The notes under the pieces were generated by a model. The model was not told where the DNA came from and made no database searches. It saw only the letters and a list, made by a program, of their open reading frames with translations. The position numbers and the translations under genes are program-made. Below are positions 33,377 to 42,535 of a stretch of DNA of 64,000 nt, piece after piece. Source of the stretch: Salinimicrobium marinum (lineage in GTDB: Bacteria > Bacteroidota > Bacteroidia > Flavobacteriales > Flavobacteriaceae); NCBI RefSeq assembly GCF_014651535.1, contig NZ_BMXB01000016.1, positions 1 through 64,000 of the forward strand. Reading direction: 5' to 3'. Within the stretch, counting starts at the first letter, position 1; each line of letters starts with the position of its first letter.

Positions 33377-35596
33377 ATGGCAAAACTACCAGTTTCAGTC
33401 GATAAAATAATAGATGATTTTGGTCCCCATAAAGCCTATGCACCACAAACTGGTTTTCATGGAAACTCCGAACCCGATAAGCTGGTGAAAACACACTGTT
33501 GCTACTGCGGAATGCAGTGCGGTATCAAACTAAAAGTAAAAGACAATAAAATAGCCGGATTCGAACCCTGGGAGGAATTTCCTTTTAATGAAGGACGACT
33601 TTGTCCTAAAGGGGTAATGCGTTATATGCAGAACAACCACCCGGACAGGATTCTTAGCCCACTGAAAAGAGTAGAGGGTAAAGGTTTTGAAACAACAGAC
33701 TGGGAGCATGCAATGAGCAAAACCGTGAGTGAAATAAAACGGATTCAGGATACCTATGGGAAAGATGCTTTTGCAATGCTATCGGGAGTATCGCTCACCA
33801 ATGAAAAGAGCTATATGATCGGGAAATTTGCCCGTGTTGCTCTAAAAACAGCCAACCTGGATTACAACGGAAGACTTTGTATGGTGAGTGCCGGAGGTGG
33901 AAACAAGAAGGCCTTTGGATTGGACCGGACTTCCAACAGCTGGGCAGATCTTAAACACGCGGAGGTTATTTTGGTTGCCGGAGCAAATATTAGCGAAACT
34001 TTTCCAACCCTTACCCACTACATCTGGCAGGCGAGGGATAACGGAGCAAAATTAATTGTGGTAGATCCACGAATGATTCCGCTGGCACGTACTGCCGATC
34101 TTCATTTACCAATCCGTCCGGGAGGGGATTCTGCTCTCTTTGGAGCTATGCTGAAGATCATGGTGGACAATGACTGGCTGGACCATGATTTTATTGATAA
34201 TTATACTTCCGGATTCCAGGAAACTATTGATGCCGTGAAGGATTATGACCTGGACTGGGCCGAAGAAAATACCGGAATTTCAAAAGAACTCATTTACCAG
34301 GCTGCCGAAATGTGGGGGAAAGCCAATACTAGCTTTCTGCTGCACGCCCGCGGAATTGAACACCATACCAAAGGTGTGGAGAATGTATTGAGCTGTATAA
34401 ACATTGTGCTTGCTTCAGGTAGGATAGGAAGACCGTACTGTGGCTACGGAACCATCACCGGACAGGGTAACGGTCAGGGAGGAAGAGAGCACGGCCATAA
34501 ATGTGATCAACTCCCCGGAAACCGTGACATCACTAATCCTGAACATCGTAAATATATTTCTGAAGTTTGGGGGATTGATGAAAAAGATATGCCGGGCAAA
34601 GGATTATCGGCTTATGAGCAGATTGAAGCAATCCACCGGGGGGAGATAAAGGGAATGATCTCCATTTGTTTTAATCCGCTGGTCTCTTTACCTAACAATA
34701 ATTTTGTGCGGGAAGCCCTGGAGAAGCTGGAATTTTACATTTGTATCGACACTTTCCTGAGTGAAACAGCAAGGCATGCAGATATTGTGATGGCAGGTTC
34801 GCTTCACGAAGAGGAAGAAGGAACGGTTACCACTGCAGAAGGAAGAGTAGTTAAAATTAACGAGGCAATTACTCCTCCCGGAAATACCAGAAGGGATGGA
34901 CAAATTTTAATGGAACTGGCCGACAGGCTGGGGGAAAAGGAAAAATTTGCTTTCCCCACGAGTGAAGATATTTTCAATGAATTAAGAGTGGCTTCCAAAG
35001 GAGGTACTGCAGATTACTACGGAATTACCTATCAAAAAGTGGTGGACAACATGGGGATTTTCTGGCCTTGTAAAACGCTGGATCACCCCGGAACCCCAAG
35101 GCTATGGGAAGATAAAAAATTCGAAACTCCCGACGGAAAAGCACATTTTAACCCTGTGAGCTACCGTCCTGCTTCCGAAATGCCAAACAAAGAATATCCT
35201 GTGGTACTTACCACAGGAAGAGTGGTGTCGCAATATTTAAGTGGAACTTCCACCCGAAGGATCGGGAAATTACTGGATCAATATCCGGAACCTCTTCTGG
35301 AAATTCATCCAAAACTTGCTTTTCAGTATGGTATTGAAAATCATGATTTGATCAAAGTAAAAACCCGACGTGGCGAAGCCGAATTCCCTGCACATGTGGT
35401 AGAAACCATTCGGGAAGACACGGTTTTCATCCCTTACCACTGGGGAGGTAAACATTCTGCAAACCAGCTGACCATTGATAGCCTTGATCCTGTTTCCAAA
35501 ATTCCGGAGTTCAAGGTATGTGCGTGCCAATTGGAAAAAACAGGAAAGAAAGGATCGCAGCATCTTACAGAAACAGCTTATCAAAGTTCATTATAA
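33377..35596 (+). CDS. molybdopterin nitrate reductase catalytic subunit (Nas/Nap-type)
   Basis: A 739-residue bis-MGD molybdoenzyme. The N-terminal [4Fe-4S] site is Cys41-x2-Cys44-x3-Cys48-x27-Cys76 (HCCYCGMQCG ... GRLCPKG). The predicted Mo ligand is Cys168 in NGRLCMVSA, as in NasA/NarB/NapA enzymes. Other family marks are TGQGNGQGGREHGHKCDQLPG and the C-terminal TGRVVSQYLSGTSTRR. There is no TAT signal, so it is cytoplasmic, unlike NapA. It is flanked by a NarI-like cytochrome and followed by a four-cluster ferredoxin and a Rieske protein, so it is probably a quinol-linked enzyme rather than a ferredoxin- or NADH-linked assimilatory one. Nitrate as substrate is supported by the adjacent narK pair. 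Confidence 0.85.
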   Translation: MAKLPVSVDKIIDDFGPHKAYAPQTGFHGNSEPDKLVKTHCCYCGMQCGIKLKVKDNKIAGFEPWEEFPFNEGRLCPKGVMRYMQNNHPDRILSPLKRVEGKGFETTDWEHAMSKTVSEIKRIQDTYGKDAFAMLSGVSLTNEKSYMIGKFARVALKTANLDYNGRLCMVSAGGGNKKAFGLDRTSNSWADLKHAEVILVAGANISETFPTLTHYIWQARDNGAKLIVVDPRMIPLARTADLHLPIRPGGDSALFGAMLKIMVDNDWLDHDFIDNYTSGFQETIDAVKDYDLDWAEENTGISKELIYQAAEMWGKANTSFLLHARGIEHHTKGVENVLSCINIVLASGRIGRPYCGYGTITGQGNGQGGREHGHKCDQLPGNRDITNPEHRKYISEVWGIDEKDMPGKGLSAYEQIEAIHRGEIKGMISICFNPLVSLPNNNFVREALEKLEFYICIDTFLSETARHADIVMAGSLHEEEEGTVTTAEGRVVKINEAITPPGNTRRDGQILMELADRLGEKEKFAFPTSEDIFNELRVASKGGTADYYGITYQKVVDNMGIFWPCKTLDHPGTPRLWEDKKFETPDGKAHFNPVSYRPASEMPNKEYPVVLTTGRVVSQYLSGTSTRRIGKLLDQYPEPLLEIHPKLAFQYGIENHDLIKVKTRRGEAEFPAHVVETIREDTVFIPYHWGGKHSANQLTIDSLDPVSKIPEFKVCACQLEKTGKKGSQHLTETAYQSSL

Positions 35597-35656
35597 TTAA
35601 ATAACAGAAAGACAGTAAAAAAGAAGTTCAAACATTTAACCTCAAAATAAACAATT

Positions 35657-36226
35657 ATGCCGGAAACAAATTATGATCAGGAAATGGCTTTTTTCGTAGA
35701 CATGCAACGTTGTATTGGTTGTCATGCCTGTGAAATGGCCTGTGCTGAATGCGAAACGAACGGGCAGGAAAGTATGATTCACGTGAACTACGTAGACAGG
35801 GCCAAAAGTCCCCAAACGACGGTACAGGTGTGTATGCACTGTGAAGATCCTACCTGTGCCAATGTATGCCCGGCAGATGCGATCCACCAGGATGAATTTG
35901 GAGTAGTACACAGCGCCAATACTTCAAGATGTATAGGCTGTTCCAATTGTGTACTGGCCTGTCCTTTTGGAGTTCCGAAGAAAATGGAAGAAGCAGAATT
36001 GATGATGAAGTGTAACATGTGCTACGACAGGACCAGCGCTGGAAAGAAACCTATGTGCGCCACGGTATGTCCCAGTCAGGCTCTGTACTTCGGAACGAGG
36101 GAAGAAATTGAAAGAATGAGGCCAGATAGTGAGCCGGTCAATTCTTTCATGTTTGGCCAGCAGGAAGTAAATACCAAAGTAAATATCATGATGCCGAAAG
36201 GCACACATCAGTTAATTATCCCATAA
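35657..36226 (+). CDS. four-cluster 4Fe-4S ferredoxin subunit (DmsB/NrfC-like)
   Basis: A 189-residue electron-transfer protein with four groups of cysteines: [43 protein letters not shown] and CNMCYDR with CATVCP. This arrangement ligates four [4Fe-4S] clusters, as in DmsB, NrfC and NarH-type subunits that sit between a membrane quinol site and a molybdoenzyme. No signal peptide is present, in keeping with a cytoplasmic catalytic partner. It follows the molybdoenzyme gene by 60 bases and precedes the Rieske gene by 10. It should receive electrons from the cytochrome or the Rieske protein and pass them to the [4Fe-4S] cluster of the reductase. Confidence 0.9.
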   Translation: MPETNYDQEMAFFVDMQRCIGCHACEMACAECETNGQESMIHVNYVDRAKSPQTTVQVCMHCEDPTCANVCPADAIHQDEFGVVHSANTSRCIGCSNCVLACPFGVPKKMEEAELMMKCNMCYDRTSAGKKPMCATVCPSQALYFGTREEIERMRPDSEPVNSFMFGQQEVNTKVNIMMPKGTHQLIIP

Positions 36227-36236
36227 TTTTTAAGAC

Positions 36237-36758
36237 ATGTCAAAAGAAGATCCTGAAAAAGAACCTAGCTGGAAGAGTGACTTTCCTATTGAAATGAAAC
36301 GGGGGACACATGTAAGTCGGCGTGAATTCGCGAAATTCCTCGGCTTATTGTCAGGGGCTTTTGCCTTGAGCAACGGCTTTATTGTGATAAGGGCAATGGC
36401 CTTTCCCGATAAACCCCTGGAGGGGGAGCATTTTATAGTAAATGCAGAGGAGGTTCCTGTGGGGGAAATGTTCCAGTTTGAGATTCAGGGGGGTAAGCAT
36501 ATTCCGTATATTCTTATTCACCTTGAGGAAAACGAATGGCGGGCTTTTGAGCAAAAATGTACACATTTGACCTGTGCAGTAAGGTATCAGAAAGATGTAA
36601 ACCAGATACAATGTCCCTGTCATAATGGATGGTTTAGTGCCGATACCGGAGAAGTGCTTCAGGGACCTCCACCAAGACCTCTGCCTCAGCTGGATGTGGC
36701 AGTAAGAGATGGAAAAGTGTATGTTCGTGAAGAACAGGAAGCAAATGAAAATGTATAG
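36237..36758 (+). CDS. Rieske [2Fe-2S] protein with TAT-type signal anchor
   Basis: A 173-residue Rieske protein. The cluster ligands are Cys-x-His in CTHLTC and Cys-x2-His in CPCHNGW. Near residue 23 a twin-arginine motif (SRREFAKFLG) precedes a single hydrophobic helix (LLSGAFALSNGFIVI), so it is probably a membrane-anchored protein exported folded. That would put its cluster on the periplasmic side, while the catalytic and ferredoxin subunits carry no export signal. Either electrons cross the membrane through the cytochrome or the motif is not used for export. It lies 10 bases after the ferredoxin gene and 2 before the small membrane protein. Confidence 0.88.
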   Translation: MSKEDPEKEPSWKSDFPIEMKRGTHVSRREFAKFLGLLSGAFALSNGFIVIRAMAFPDKPLEGEHFIVNAEEVPVGEMFQFEIQGGKHIPYILIHLEENEWRAFEQKCTHLTCAVRYQKDVNQIQCPCHNGWFSADTGEVLQGPPPRPLPQLDVAVRDGKVYVREEQEANENV

Positions 36759-36760
36759 AG

Positions 36761-37051
36761 ATGAGTAACTTCAGAAAATCACAAAACGAAGCCCACCCTA
36801 ATAAAACCAACACGATCATGACAGGTATAATTATCCTGCAGATCCTGTTTGTGAGCATCCAGATCTGGTTTTTGTTTGGTGCGCTGAATAATGCCCTGGA
36901 AGGGAATTTCTACTTTGCTTTGACCACCTTTGTAGGTTCAGCATTAATGGCCGTAGCATCTATCTGGGTACTCAGATATCTGCCCGAACCGCTTAGAAAG
37001 AAACCTGCCAGAAAAGAAAAACCGAAGGTCAGCCCCAGCAGGAATCCTTAA
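36761..37051 (+). CDS. small two-helix membrane protein (DUF6755-like)
   Basis: A 96-residue protein with a polar N terminus, two membrane helices (GIIILQILFVSIQIWFLFGA and FALTTFVGSALMAVASIWVL) and a very basic tail (RKKPARKEKPK). It starts 2 bases after the Rieske gene ends, so it is translationally coupled to it. It resembles DUF6755 proteins, known as small partners in similar operons. An assembly or anchoring role for the reductase complex is likely, but no catalytic feature is visible. Confidence 0.6.
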   Translation: MSNFRKSQNEAHPNKTNTIMTGIIILQILFVSIQIWFLFGALNNALEGNFYFALTTFVGSALMAVASIWVLRYLPEPLRKKPARKEKPKVSPSRNP

Positions 37052-37156
37052 TATTGGAAATCGTTATATTCAAATTTAATTTCTACTGGTGAAGGTTCAT
37101 AATAAATGATCTTGCTTCAGTTTTTGAAATGATCTGTATGGAAATATTTTGACAAC

Positions 37157-37229
37157 GCTGTCTAAAAAGCTTTAAAATCGTCTTTCTGAATTTATTTCAG
37201 TTTGACGTTAAAAGTGCTTTTTAGACAGC
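37157..37229. repeat. long nested hairpin with perfect 14-bp arms
   Basis: GCTGTCTAAAAAGC (37,157-37,170) and GCTTTTTAGACAGC (37,216-37,229) are exact reverse complements. Inside lie a second imperfect pair (AAAATCGTC with GACGTTAAAA) and a central CTGAA/TTCAG stem that resembles REP palindromes of flavobacteria. A T-rich stretch follows, so it could end the nitrate operon. It could equally be a miniature repeat element. The remaining bases of the 329-base gap hold nothing else I recognise. Confidence 0.6.
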
Positions 37230-37380
37230 CTCTTTTCTTTCGAGAAAGTAATGGACCCATCTTTCATGACAGGAATGAGGTTTAATTCCTCCGCCTGGCC
37301 AACTAAAAATCTCTCCAGATAGCCATAAATTTTGTTTTATTCCCTAAGTTTATATTATAATGTTAAAAATCTACAGGATT

Positions 37381-38145
37381 ATGAATAAAACTAAAGCTTT
37401 TAGAGCATCTATCTTATTTTTAATTGCACTTATCCCTCAAATTTCAACAGCTCAGGACACTTCAAATCTTCCTCCGGAAGCAACAGAATTTTATAAACCT
37501 ATCCCCGAGGTGGTGATGGCGGGAACCGATGCAGGTTCACCACCAGCTGATGCGGTAGTGCTCTTCGATGGATCGGGGCAGGAAGAATGGCAGAGCGCCG
37601 CTGACGGTTCTGAAACGAACTGGATCGTATCAGGAGATGCAATGACTGTAAATCCCGGTTCGGGAGATATTAAAACCCGTCAGAAATTTGGAGATGTGCA
37701 GTTACACATCGAATGGAGATCGCCTGAAGAGGTAAAGGGTGAAGGCCAGGGACGTGGTAACAGCGGAGTCTTTCTGATGGAGCAGTACGAAGTACAGGTG
37801 CTGGATTCTTATCAAAACGATACCTACACCAATGGCCAGGCAGGAAGTATTTACAAGCAATCTCCTCCTCTGGTCAATGTTACGAGACCTCCGGGAGAAT
37901 GGAACGTGTACGATATTCTTTTTAGAGCACCCAGATTCAACGAAGAAGGAATGCTGATTAGTCCGGCGAAGATTACCGTATTCCACAACGGAGTGGTGGT
38001 TCAGAACAACTTTGAATTAAAAGGACCAACCGTTTATACCGGAATACCAAATTATGAAGCTCACCCGGAAGAGCTTTCCATTGTCTTGCAGGATCATGGA
38101 AACCCTGTAAGCTTCAGAAATATCTGGTTAAGAGAATTAAAATAA
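37381..38145 (+). CDS. DUF1080 (3-keto-disaccharide hydrolase-like) secreted protein
   Basis: About 254 residues from ATG 37,381; a frame-compatible ATG at 37,360 would add seven residues before the signal peptide. The signal (FRASILFLIALIPQISTAQ) is followed by one concanavalin-like DUF1080 domain with the usual VVLFDGSGQEEWQS start, DVQLHIEWRSP, and GQGRGNSGVFLM segments. The family includes hydrolases of 3-keto-glycosides. The next gene is a Gfo/Idh/MocA oxidoreductase, a partner often found with DUF1080 proteins in sugar oxidation pathways. Substrate is unknown. Confidence 0.85.
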   Translation: MNKTKAFRASILFLIALIPQISTAQDTSNLPPEATEFYKPIPEVVMAGTDAGSPPADAVVLFDGSGQEEWQSAADGSETNWIVSGDAMTVNPGSGDIKTRQKFGDVQLHIEWRSPEEVKGEGQGRGNSGVFLMEQYEVQVLDSYQNDTYTNGQAGSIYKQSPPLVNVTRPPGEWNVYDILFRAPRFNEEGMLISPAKITVFHNGVVVQNNFELKGPTVYTGIPNYEAHPEELSIVLQDHGNPVSFRNIWLRELK

Positions 38146-38167
38146 CTGAAGTTAATTCGCTCTTATT

Positions 38168-39520
38168 ATGAAAAACAAAAACACCAGGCGGGATTTTTTA
38201 AAGAAAACCTCTGTTGCCGCAGCAGCTCTTACTCTGCCGGCGTACCTCTCAGCGATGCCTTATTCATCAAATTTTTTCAATATTCCTGGCAGTGAGAAAA
38301 TAAACATAGGAGTAATTGGATGTAAGGGGATGGGTTGGGCTAACCTGCAAAGTCATCTTAAAATGCCCGAAGTAAATTGCGTGGGTCTTGCAGACATAGA
38401 TCAGCGGGTTTTGGACGAGCGCAGCGAAGGCGTTAAAAAATTAAGGGGAAAGGCTCCCAGGCAGTACAAGGACTACAGGAAGATGTTGGAAGACAAAGAT
38501 CTTGATGCCGTCATTATTGGTACTCCAGATCATTGGCATTGTCTTAACGCTGTGCACGCTCTGGAGGCTGGGAAACATGTATATGTTGAAAAACCTTTGG
38601 CGAACAGTATAGAGGAATGTAACGTGATGCTCGAGGCAGCAAAAAAGTATAACAAAATTGTCCAGGTAGGGCAGTGGCAAAGAAGCGGGTCACAATATGA
38701 TGAGGCTGTAAATTATGTTCGATCCGGGAAATTGGGCAAAATAAGGCTGGTGAAATGCTGGGCTTACCAGGGTTGGATGAATCCTGTGGAGGTGAAACCT
38801 AACAGTTCTCCGCCCCCGGGAGTGGATTACAAGATGTGGCTGGGACCTGCTCCTGAAAGACCATTTAACGAGAATCGCTTTCACTTTAATTTCCGGTGGT
38901 TTTGGGATTATGCAGGAGGCCTTATGACAGACTGGGGAGTTCATGAAATTGACATCGCACTTTATGCAATGGGTGCAAAAGCTCCGAGATCTGTAATGGC
39001 TTCCGGAGGAAAATTTGCTTACCCCAATGATGCTTCTGAAACTCCCGATACTCTTCAAACTATATATGAATTTGATGATTTCAACCTTTTATGGGAGCAT
39101 GCCACTGGCATAGATGGAGGAAATTACGGCAGGACTGAGGGGATTGCTTTTATCGGAAATAATGGAACCCTTGTAGTAAACCGGCAAGGCTGGGAAGTCA
39201 TTCCTGAAGGGGAAAATCTGGATGGCGAATGGGTCCCGAAGCTTGAAAAAGTAGAGTTACAGGAGGGAACAGGCAACGCACTGGATAAACATACCAGGAA
39301 TTTTATTAATAGCATAAAGACCGGTGATGCCTCAAATCTCAACTGCGGAATCGAAACCGGAAGCATTGCAGCTGTGAATGCGCATATGGGAAACATAGCC
39401 TATAAAACAGGTACAAAGATTTACTGGAACGAACAGGAAAAATCCTTTATAGGGAATGACGAAGCTAACCAATTGCTAAAAGCAGATTACCGGAATGGCT
39501 GGAAGCTGCCGAAGGTTTGA
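38168..39520 (+). CDS. Gfo/Idh/MocA-family oxidoreductase with TAT signal
   Basis: A 450-residue NAD(P)-dependent sugar or glycoside oxidoreductase. It opens with a twin-arginine signal (TRRDFLKKTSVAAAALTLP), so it is exported folded with its cofactor. The Rossmann part contains NIGVIGCKGMGWANLQSHL and the EKP motif (HVYVEKPLANS), followed by the C-terminal alpha/beta domain with WDYAGGLMTDWGVHEIDIAL. It lies 22 bases after the DUF1080 gene and is probably co-transcribed. A two-step 3-keto-sugar route is plausible. The natural substrate cannot be named. Confidence 0.88.
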   Translation: MKNKNTRRDFLKKTSVAAAALTLPAYLSAMPYSSNFFNIPGSEKINIGVIGCKGMGWANLQSHLKMPEVNCVGLADIDQRVLDERSEGVKKLRGKAPRQYKDYRKMLEDKDLDAVIIGTPDHWHCLNAVHALEAGKHVYVEKPLANSIEECNVMLEAAKKYNKIVQVGQWQRSGSQYDEAVNYVRSGKLGKIRLVKCWAYQGWMNPVEVKPNSSPPPGVDYKMWLGPAPERPFNENRFHFNFRWFWDYAGGLMTDWGVHEIDIALYAMGAKAPRSVMASGGKFAYPNDASETPDTLQTIYEFDDFNLLWEHATGIDGGNYGRTEGIAFIGNNGTLVVNRQGWEVIPEGENLDGEWVPKLEKVELQEGTGNALDKHTRNFINSIKTGDASNLNCGIETGSIAAVNAHMGNIAYKTGTKIYWNEQEKSFIGNDEANQLLKADYRNGWKLPKV

Positions 39521-39629
39521 TGAGAAATATTATTTTTAATTCTTAATACTGCAGCACAGCGGTCCGGGCTCTTTACCGGATAATATTAAATAATTTTTAT
39601 CGGCTGGGAATAAAAAACTAAGTTAAAAA

Positions 39630-39669
39630 AACCTACAAAGTCTGCTGTAAAAAGGAGACTTTGGAGGTT
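39630..39669. terminator. bidirectional terminator between convergent genes
   Basis: AACCTACAAAGTCT (39,630-39,643) pairs with AGACTTTGGAGGTT (39,656-39,669), with one mismatch. An A-run precedes it and a T-rich stretch follows, so it can end both the oxidoreductase transcript and the convergent aldehyde dehydrogenase transcript. Confidence 0.7.
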
Positions 39670-39689
39670 TAAATTTTTCAATGGTGTTT

Positions 39690-41153
39690 CTAAGCAAATG
39701 GACTGTAATCACGAGGTTCGTGTTGCACGGTTACCCACTGTAGCCTGGTGAATTCTTCCAGTACAAATTTCCCGTTAAACCTTCCCACTCCAGAACCTTT
39801 TTCACCACCAAAAGGTGCATTAGGTTCATCATTCACCGGCTGATCGTTAATGTGGATCATTCCGGTTTCGACCTTGCGGGCGAAGGCGACTCCTTTTTCC
39901 ACATTCTTCGTGAATACGGCACCTGTGAGTCCAAAGTCCTGGGAATTCGCGATTGTAAGGGCATCTGCTTCAGTAGAAAATCGAAGGATTGGTGCAACGG
40001 GGCCGAAAATTTCGCTTCTGGCTATCGGCATTTCATCGGTGACATTATCAATAATAGTAGGCTCCAGGACATTTCCTTTGGCTTTTCCGCCAATTCTTAC
40101 AATCGCTCCAGATCGGGCACTATCATTTACGTCTTTTAAAATCCGTTCTACCTGGTCATTATCAATAAGTGGCCCCACAAGAACACCATCTTCAGCAGGG
40201 TTGCCATATTTCAGCTTTTTGGTGGCTGCAACAAATTTTTCTACAAATTCGTCTGCAATGCTTTCCTGAATCACAAACCTGTTGACTGACATGCATATTT
40301 GCCCCTGATTCATAAATTTTCCGAAGGTAGCGGCTTTAACAGCCTGGTCGATATCAGCATCTTCCATGACCACAAAAATATTGTTTCCCCCCAGCTCAAG
40401 GGATACTTCTTTAAGATGCTCCCCGGCAATTTTTCCAATATTTCTTCCTACTGGAGTAGAACCTGTAAAGGAAATGTGGTGAGGAACCGGGTGCTTCACA
40501 AAATCATCGCCAATACTGGAACCTTTTCCGACCACTACATTTAAAACACCTTTTGGAAGACCGGCCTCTTCAAATATTTTCGCTGTTAATGTGGCTCCGG
40601 TTACTGGAGTAGAAGATGCAGGTTTAAGCACGACTGCATTTCCGGTGGCCAGTGCGGGTGCAACAGAGCGCATGGAAAGGTTCATGGGAAAATTCCATGG
40701 ACTTATAATTCCAATTACCCCTAGAGGCTTTCTATATGCACGACTTTCTTTTCCCTGAGTAATGGAATCATAAATATAACCGTGCATACGTGTGGGAAAG
40801 GAAGCAGATTCTTTCATGATGCCCTGGGTGATTTGAATTTCTACTTCTGCTTTTACTCTTGAACTACCTCCCTCTTTTATAAGCCATTCTATAATTTCCT
40901 CTTTTCTTTCAGAAATGATTTCCACGGCTTTTTGAATAATGGCAGCACGTTTTTGAGGTAATTCTTTCCCCCATTCCCTGGCTGCTTCCTTCGCTGCCTT
41001 ATAAGCCCTGTCCACATCTTTCTTATCTGCTCCTTTAAAAGTATTGATTTCTGAATTGTCAAAAGGATTGACATTTTTAATTTCTGAATCATCATTCCCT
41101 TCGAGCCATTCTCCGTTTATAAACTGTTTATTGAGATTGCTGTACTTTTCCAT
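39690..41153 (-). CDS. aldehyde dehydrogenase family protein
   Basis: A 487-residue NAD(P)-dependent aldehyde dehydrogenase. The catalytic Cys287 lies in NQGQICMSVNR and the general base Glu in LELGGNN. The cofactor region has ISPWNFPMNL and SFTGSTPVG, and the C terminus has GGEKGSGVGRFNG. It resembles the benzaldehyde/vanillin and related aldehyde dehydrogenase subgroup. It stands alone, convergent with the Gfo/Idh/MocA gene, and its upstream region is shared with a divergent lipoprotein-sigma operon. The physiological aldehyde is unknown. Confidence 0.88.
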   Translation of the reverse strand: MEKYSNLNKQFINGEWLEGNDDSEIKNVNPFDNSEINTFKGADKKDVDRAYKAAKEAAREWGKELPQKRAAIIQKAVEIISERKEEIIEWLIKEGGSSRVKAEVEIQITQGIMKESASFPTRMHGYIYDSITQGKESRAYRKPLGVIGIISPWNFPMNLSMRSVAPALATGNAVVLKPASSTPVTGATLTAKIFEEAGLPKGVLNVVVGKGSSIGDDFVKHPVPHHISFTGSTPVGRNIGKIAGEHLKEVSLELGGNNIFVVMEDADIDQAVKAATFGKFMNQGQICMSVNRFVIQESIADEFVEKFVAATKKLKYGNPAEDGVLVGPLIDNDQVERILKDVNDSARSGAIVRIGGKAKGNVLEPTIIDNVTDEMPIARSEIFGPVAPILRFSTEADALTIANSQDFGLTGAVFTKNVEKGVAFARKVETGMIHINDQPVNDEPNAPFGGEKGSGVGRFNGKFVLEEFTRLQWVTVQHEPRDYSPFA

Positions 41154-41394
41154 TTTTTTCTTTTAATGTAGAAAAATACTTGCCGGAAAGCAGTTAAAGA
41201 ACTTGTAAAAAAGATTCAGAAGCTTGTGGACGCAGAACTGATGTGGAAAAAAGATTGAAGAGGTGTAAAAGTGCAGGTAGAATAAGGTTCAGAAGAAATT
41301 AATTGAGGATCAGTTTTTTAAATTAAGAATAGTTGTGTCACACAAATGGGTTTCCAGCGACCTATAGAAGCACATAAATTTTTTTCCATTTTGA

Positions 41395-41424
41395 CGCAAC
41401 CTTTTAAAGGTTTCGGGTCATATA
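41395..41424 (+). promoter_or_regulatory. ECF-sigma-type promoter
   Basis: GCAACC (41,396-41,401) and GTCATA (41,417-41,422), about 15 bases apart, match the AAC-containing -35 and GTC-containing -10 of ECF-sigma promoters. They differ from the TTG/TAnnTTTG housekeeping elements. A palindrome (AACCTTT-T-AAAGGTT, 41,398-41,412) overlaps the -35. The lipoprotein gene starts 30 bases later, and an ECF sigma gene is next in the operon. Nothing else was recognised in the 300-base gap from 41,154. Confidence 0.55.
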
Positions 41425-41453
41425 GGTACAAACTTTAATTAAATATAAAAACA

Positions 41454-41951
41454 ATGAAAAAATTAGCTTTTTTAATGCTTGGGCTTGTATTCCTTTTCAC
41501 AAGCTGTGATGTAGACGATGACGGGCCACAGTCAATTACTTATTTTGCCAAGGTAACCGAGGTGGATCTTCCGGAGTATTTTGAAAAAGGAGAAACCTAT
41601 GATATTGATGTTACCTATCTTTTACCTACTGCCTGTCACCAAAATGCTGGTATTTACGTACAGAGAGGTGGAGAAACCGCCGAAAAATACCGGGAGATCT
41701 ATATCGTGGGTGTAGCCAATGCAGATGCAGATTTGGTAGAGTGTAACCTGGAAGATGATGATCTTGAAAAAATGGATGATTTTGACTTTTTAATTGACAG
41801 GGATGAGCCTTATACCTTTTTCTTATGGCAGGGTCTTGACGATGATGATAAGGATATTTATACTGAAATCGTTGTTCCTGTAGGCGCACCTGATGATGAC
41901 GGAGGCGACGACAATACAGACGACGAAACCGACGAAGAAACTGAAGAGTAA
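41454..41951 (+). CDS. small acidic lipoprotein of unknown function
   Basis: A 165-residue predicted lipoprotein with lipobox LFTSC at residues 15-19. The middle is a beta-rich domain (about 30-145) with an internal Cys pair (ACHQN and VECNLE). The last 20 residues are almost all Asp, Glu, Thr and Gly. I do not recognise the family. It is the first gene after an ECF-type promoter and is followed 35 bases later by the sigma factor gene, so it may be the sensed envelope component or a major target of that sigma factor. The acidic tail might bind calcium. Confidence 0.6.
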   Translation: MKKLAFLMLGLVFLFTSCDVDDDGPQSITYFAKVTEVDLPEYFEKGETYDIDVTYLLPTACHQNAGIYVQRGGETAEKYREIYIVGVANADADLVECNLEDDDLEKMDDFDFLIDRDEPYTFFLWQGLDDDDKDIYTEIVVPVGAPDDDGGDDNTDDETDEETEE

Positions 41952-41986
41952 AACAACTGTTGCTTTATGATTAAAAAAGCCATCCG

Positions 41987-42535
41987 GTGAGTTTGAAAAA
42001 GCTCATATCCCAGTGCAGGAAGCAAGATAGAAAGGCTCAGGAAAAAATTTATCGGGAATATTCCGGTAAATTTTTTACCCTCTGCCTTAAATATTCCGGC
42101 AATTATGAGCAGGCAAAAGACAACCTACAGGATGGCTTTATTAAAATATTTCAGAATATATCTCAATACTCCGGAAAAGGATCTTTCGAAGGCTGGATGA
42201 CCCGGATTATAATCAATACTGCCTTAAAAAAATATCAGAAACAGGCGGTGTACCTCACCATTGATGAAGAACAAATGGCAGAGCCCGAAGTAGAGATAGA
42301 TGAAGAAATGCTTTCTGTTGATTTTTTGATAAAAATTGTCCAGGAACTTCCTGAACGTTACCGTATGGTTTTTAATTTATACACCATGGAGGATTATTCC
42401 CATAAGGAAATAGCGGAAATGCTAAATATTTCTGAAGGCACCTCTAAATCTAATTTAGCCAGAGCGCGATTAAAATTAAAAGAAAGGATCGAGGCTCTTA
42501 GAAGCAGCAAAATGGAGGAAGGCTATGGAAAATAA
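41987..42535 (+). CDS. ECF-type RNA polymerase sigma-70 factor
   Basis: A 182-residue ECF sigma factor starting with GTG at 41,987. Region 2 includes YREYSGKFFTLCLKYSGNYE and DNLQDGFIKIFQNI, and region 4 ends with the helix-turn-helix YSHKEIAEMLNISEGTSKSN. It overlaps the next gene, the membrane anti-sigma candidate, by 11 bases. With the lipoprotein upstream and an ECF-type promoter before both, it forms a likely self-activating envelope-response unit. The signal is unknown. Confidence 0.9.
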   Translation: MSLKKLISQCRKQDRKAQEKIYREYSGKFFTLCLKYSGNYEQAKDNLQDGFIKIFQNISQYSGKGSFEGWMTRIIINTALKKYQKQAVYLTIDEEQMAEPEVEIDEEMLSVDFLIKIVQELPERYRMVFNLYTMEDYSHKEIAEMLNISEGTSKSNLARARLKLKERIEALRSSKMEEGYGK

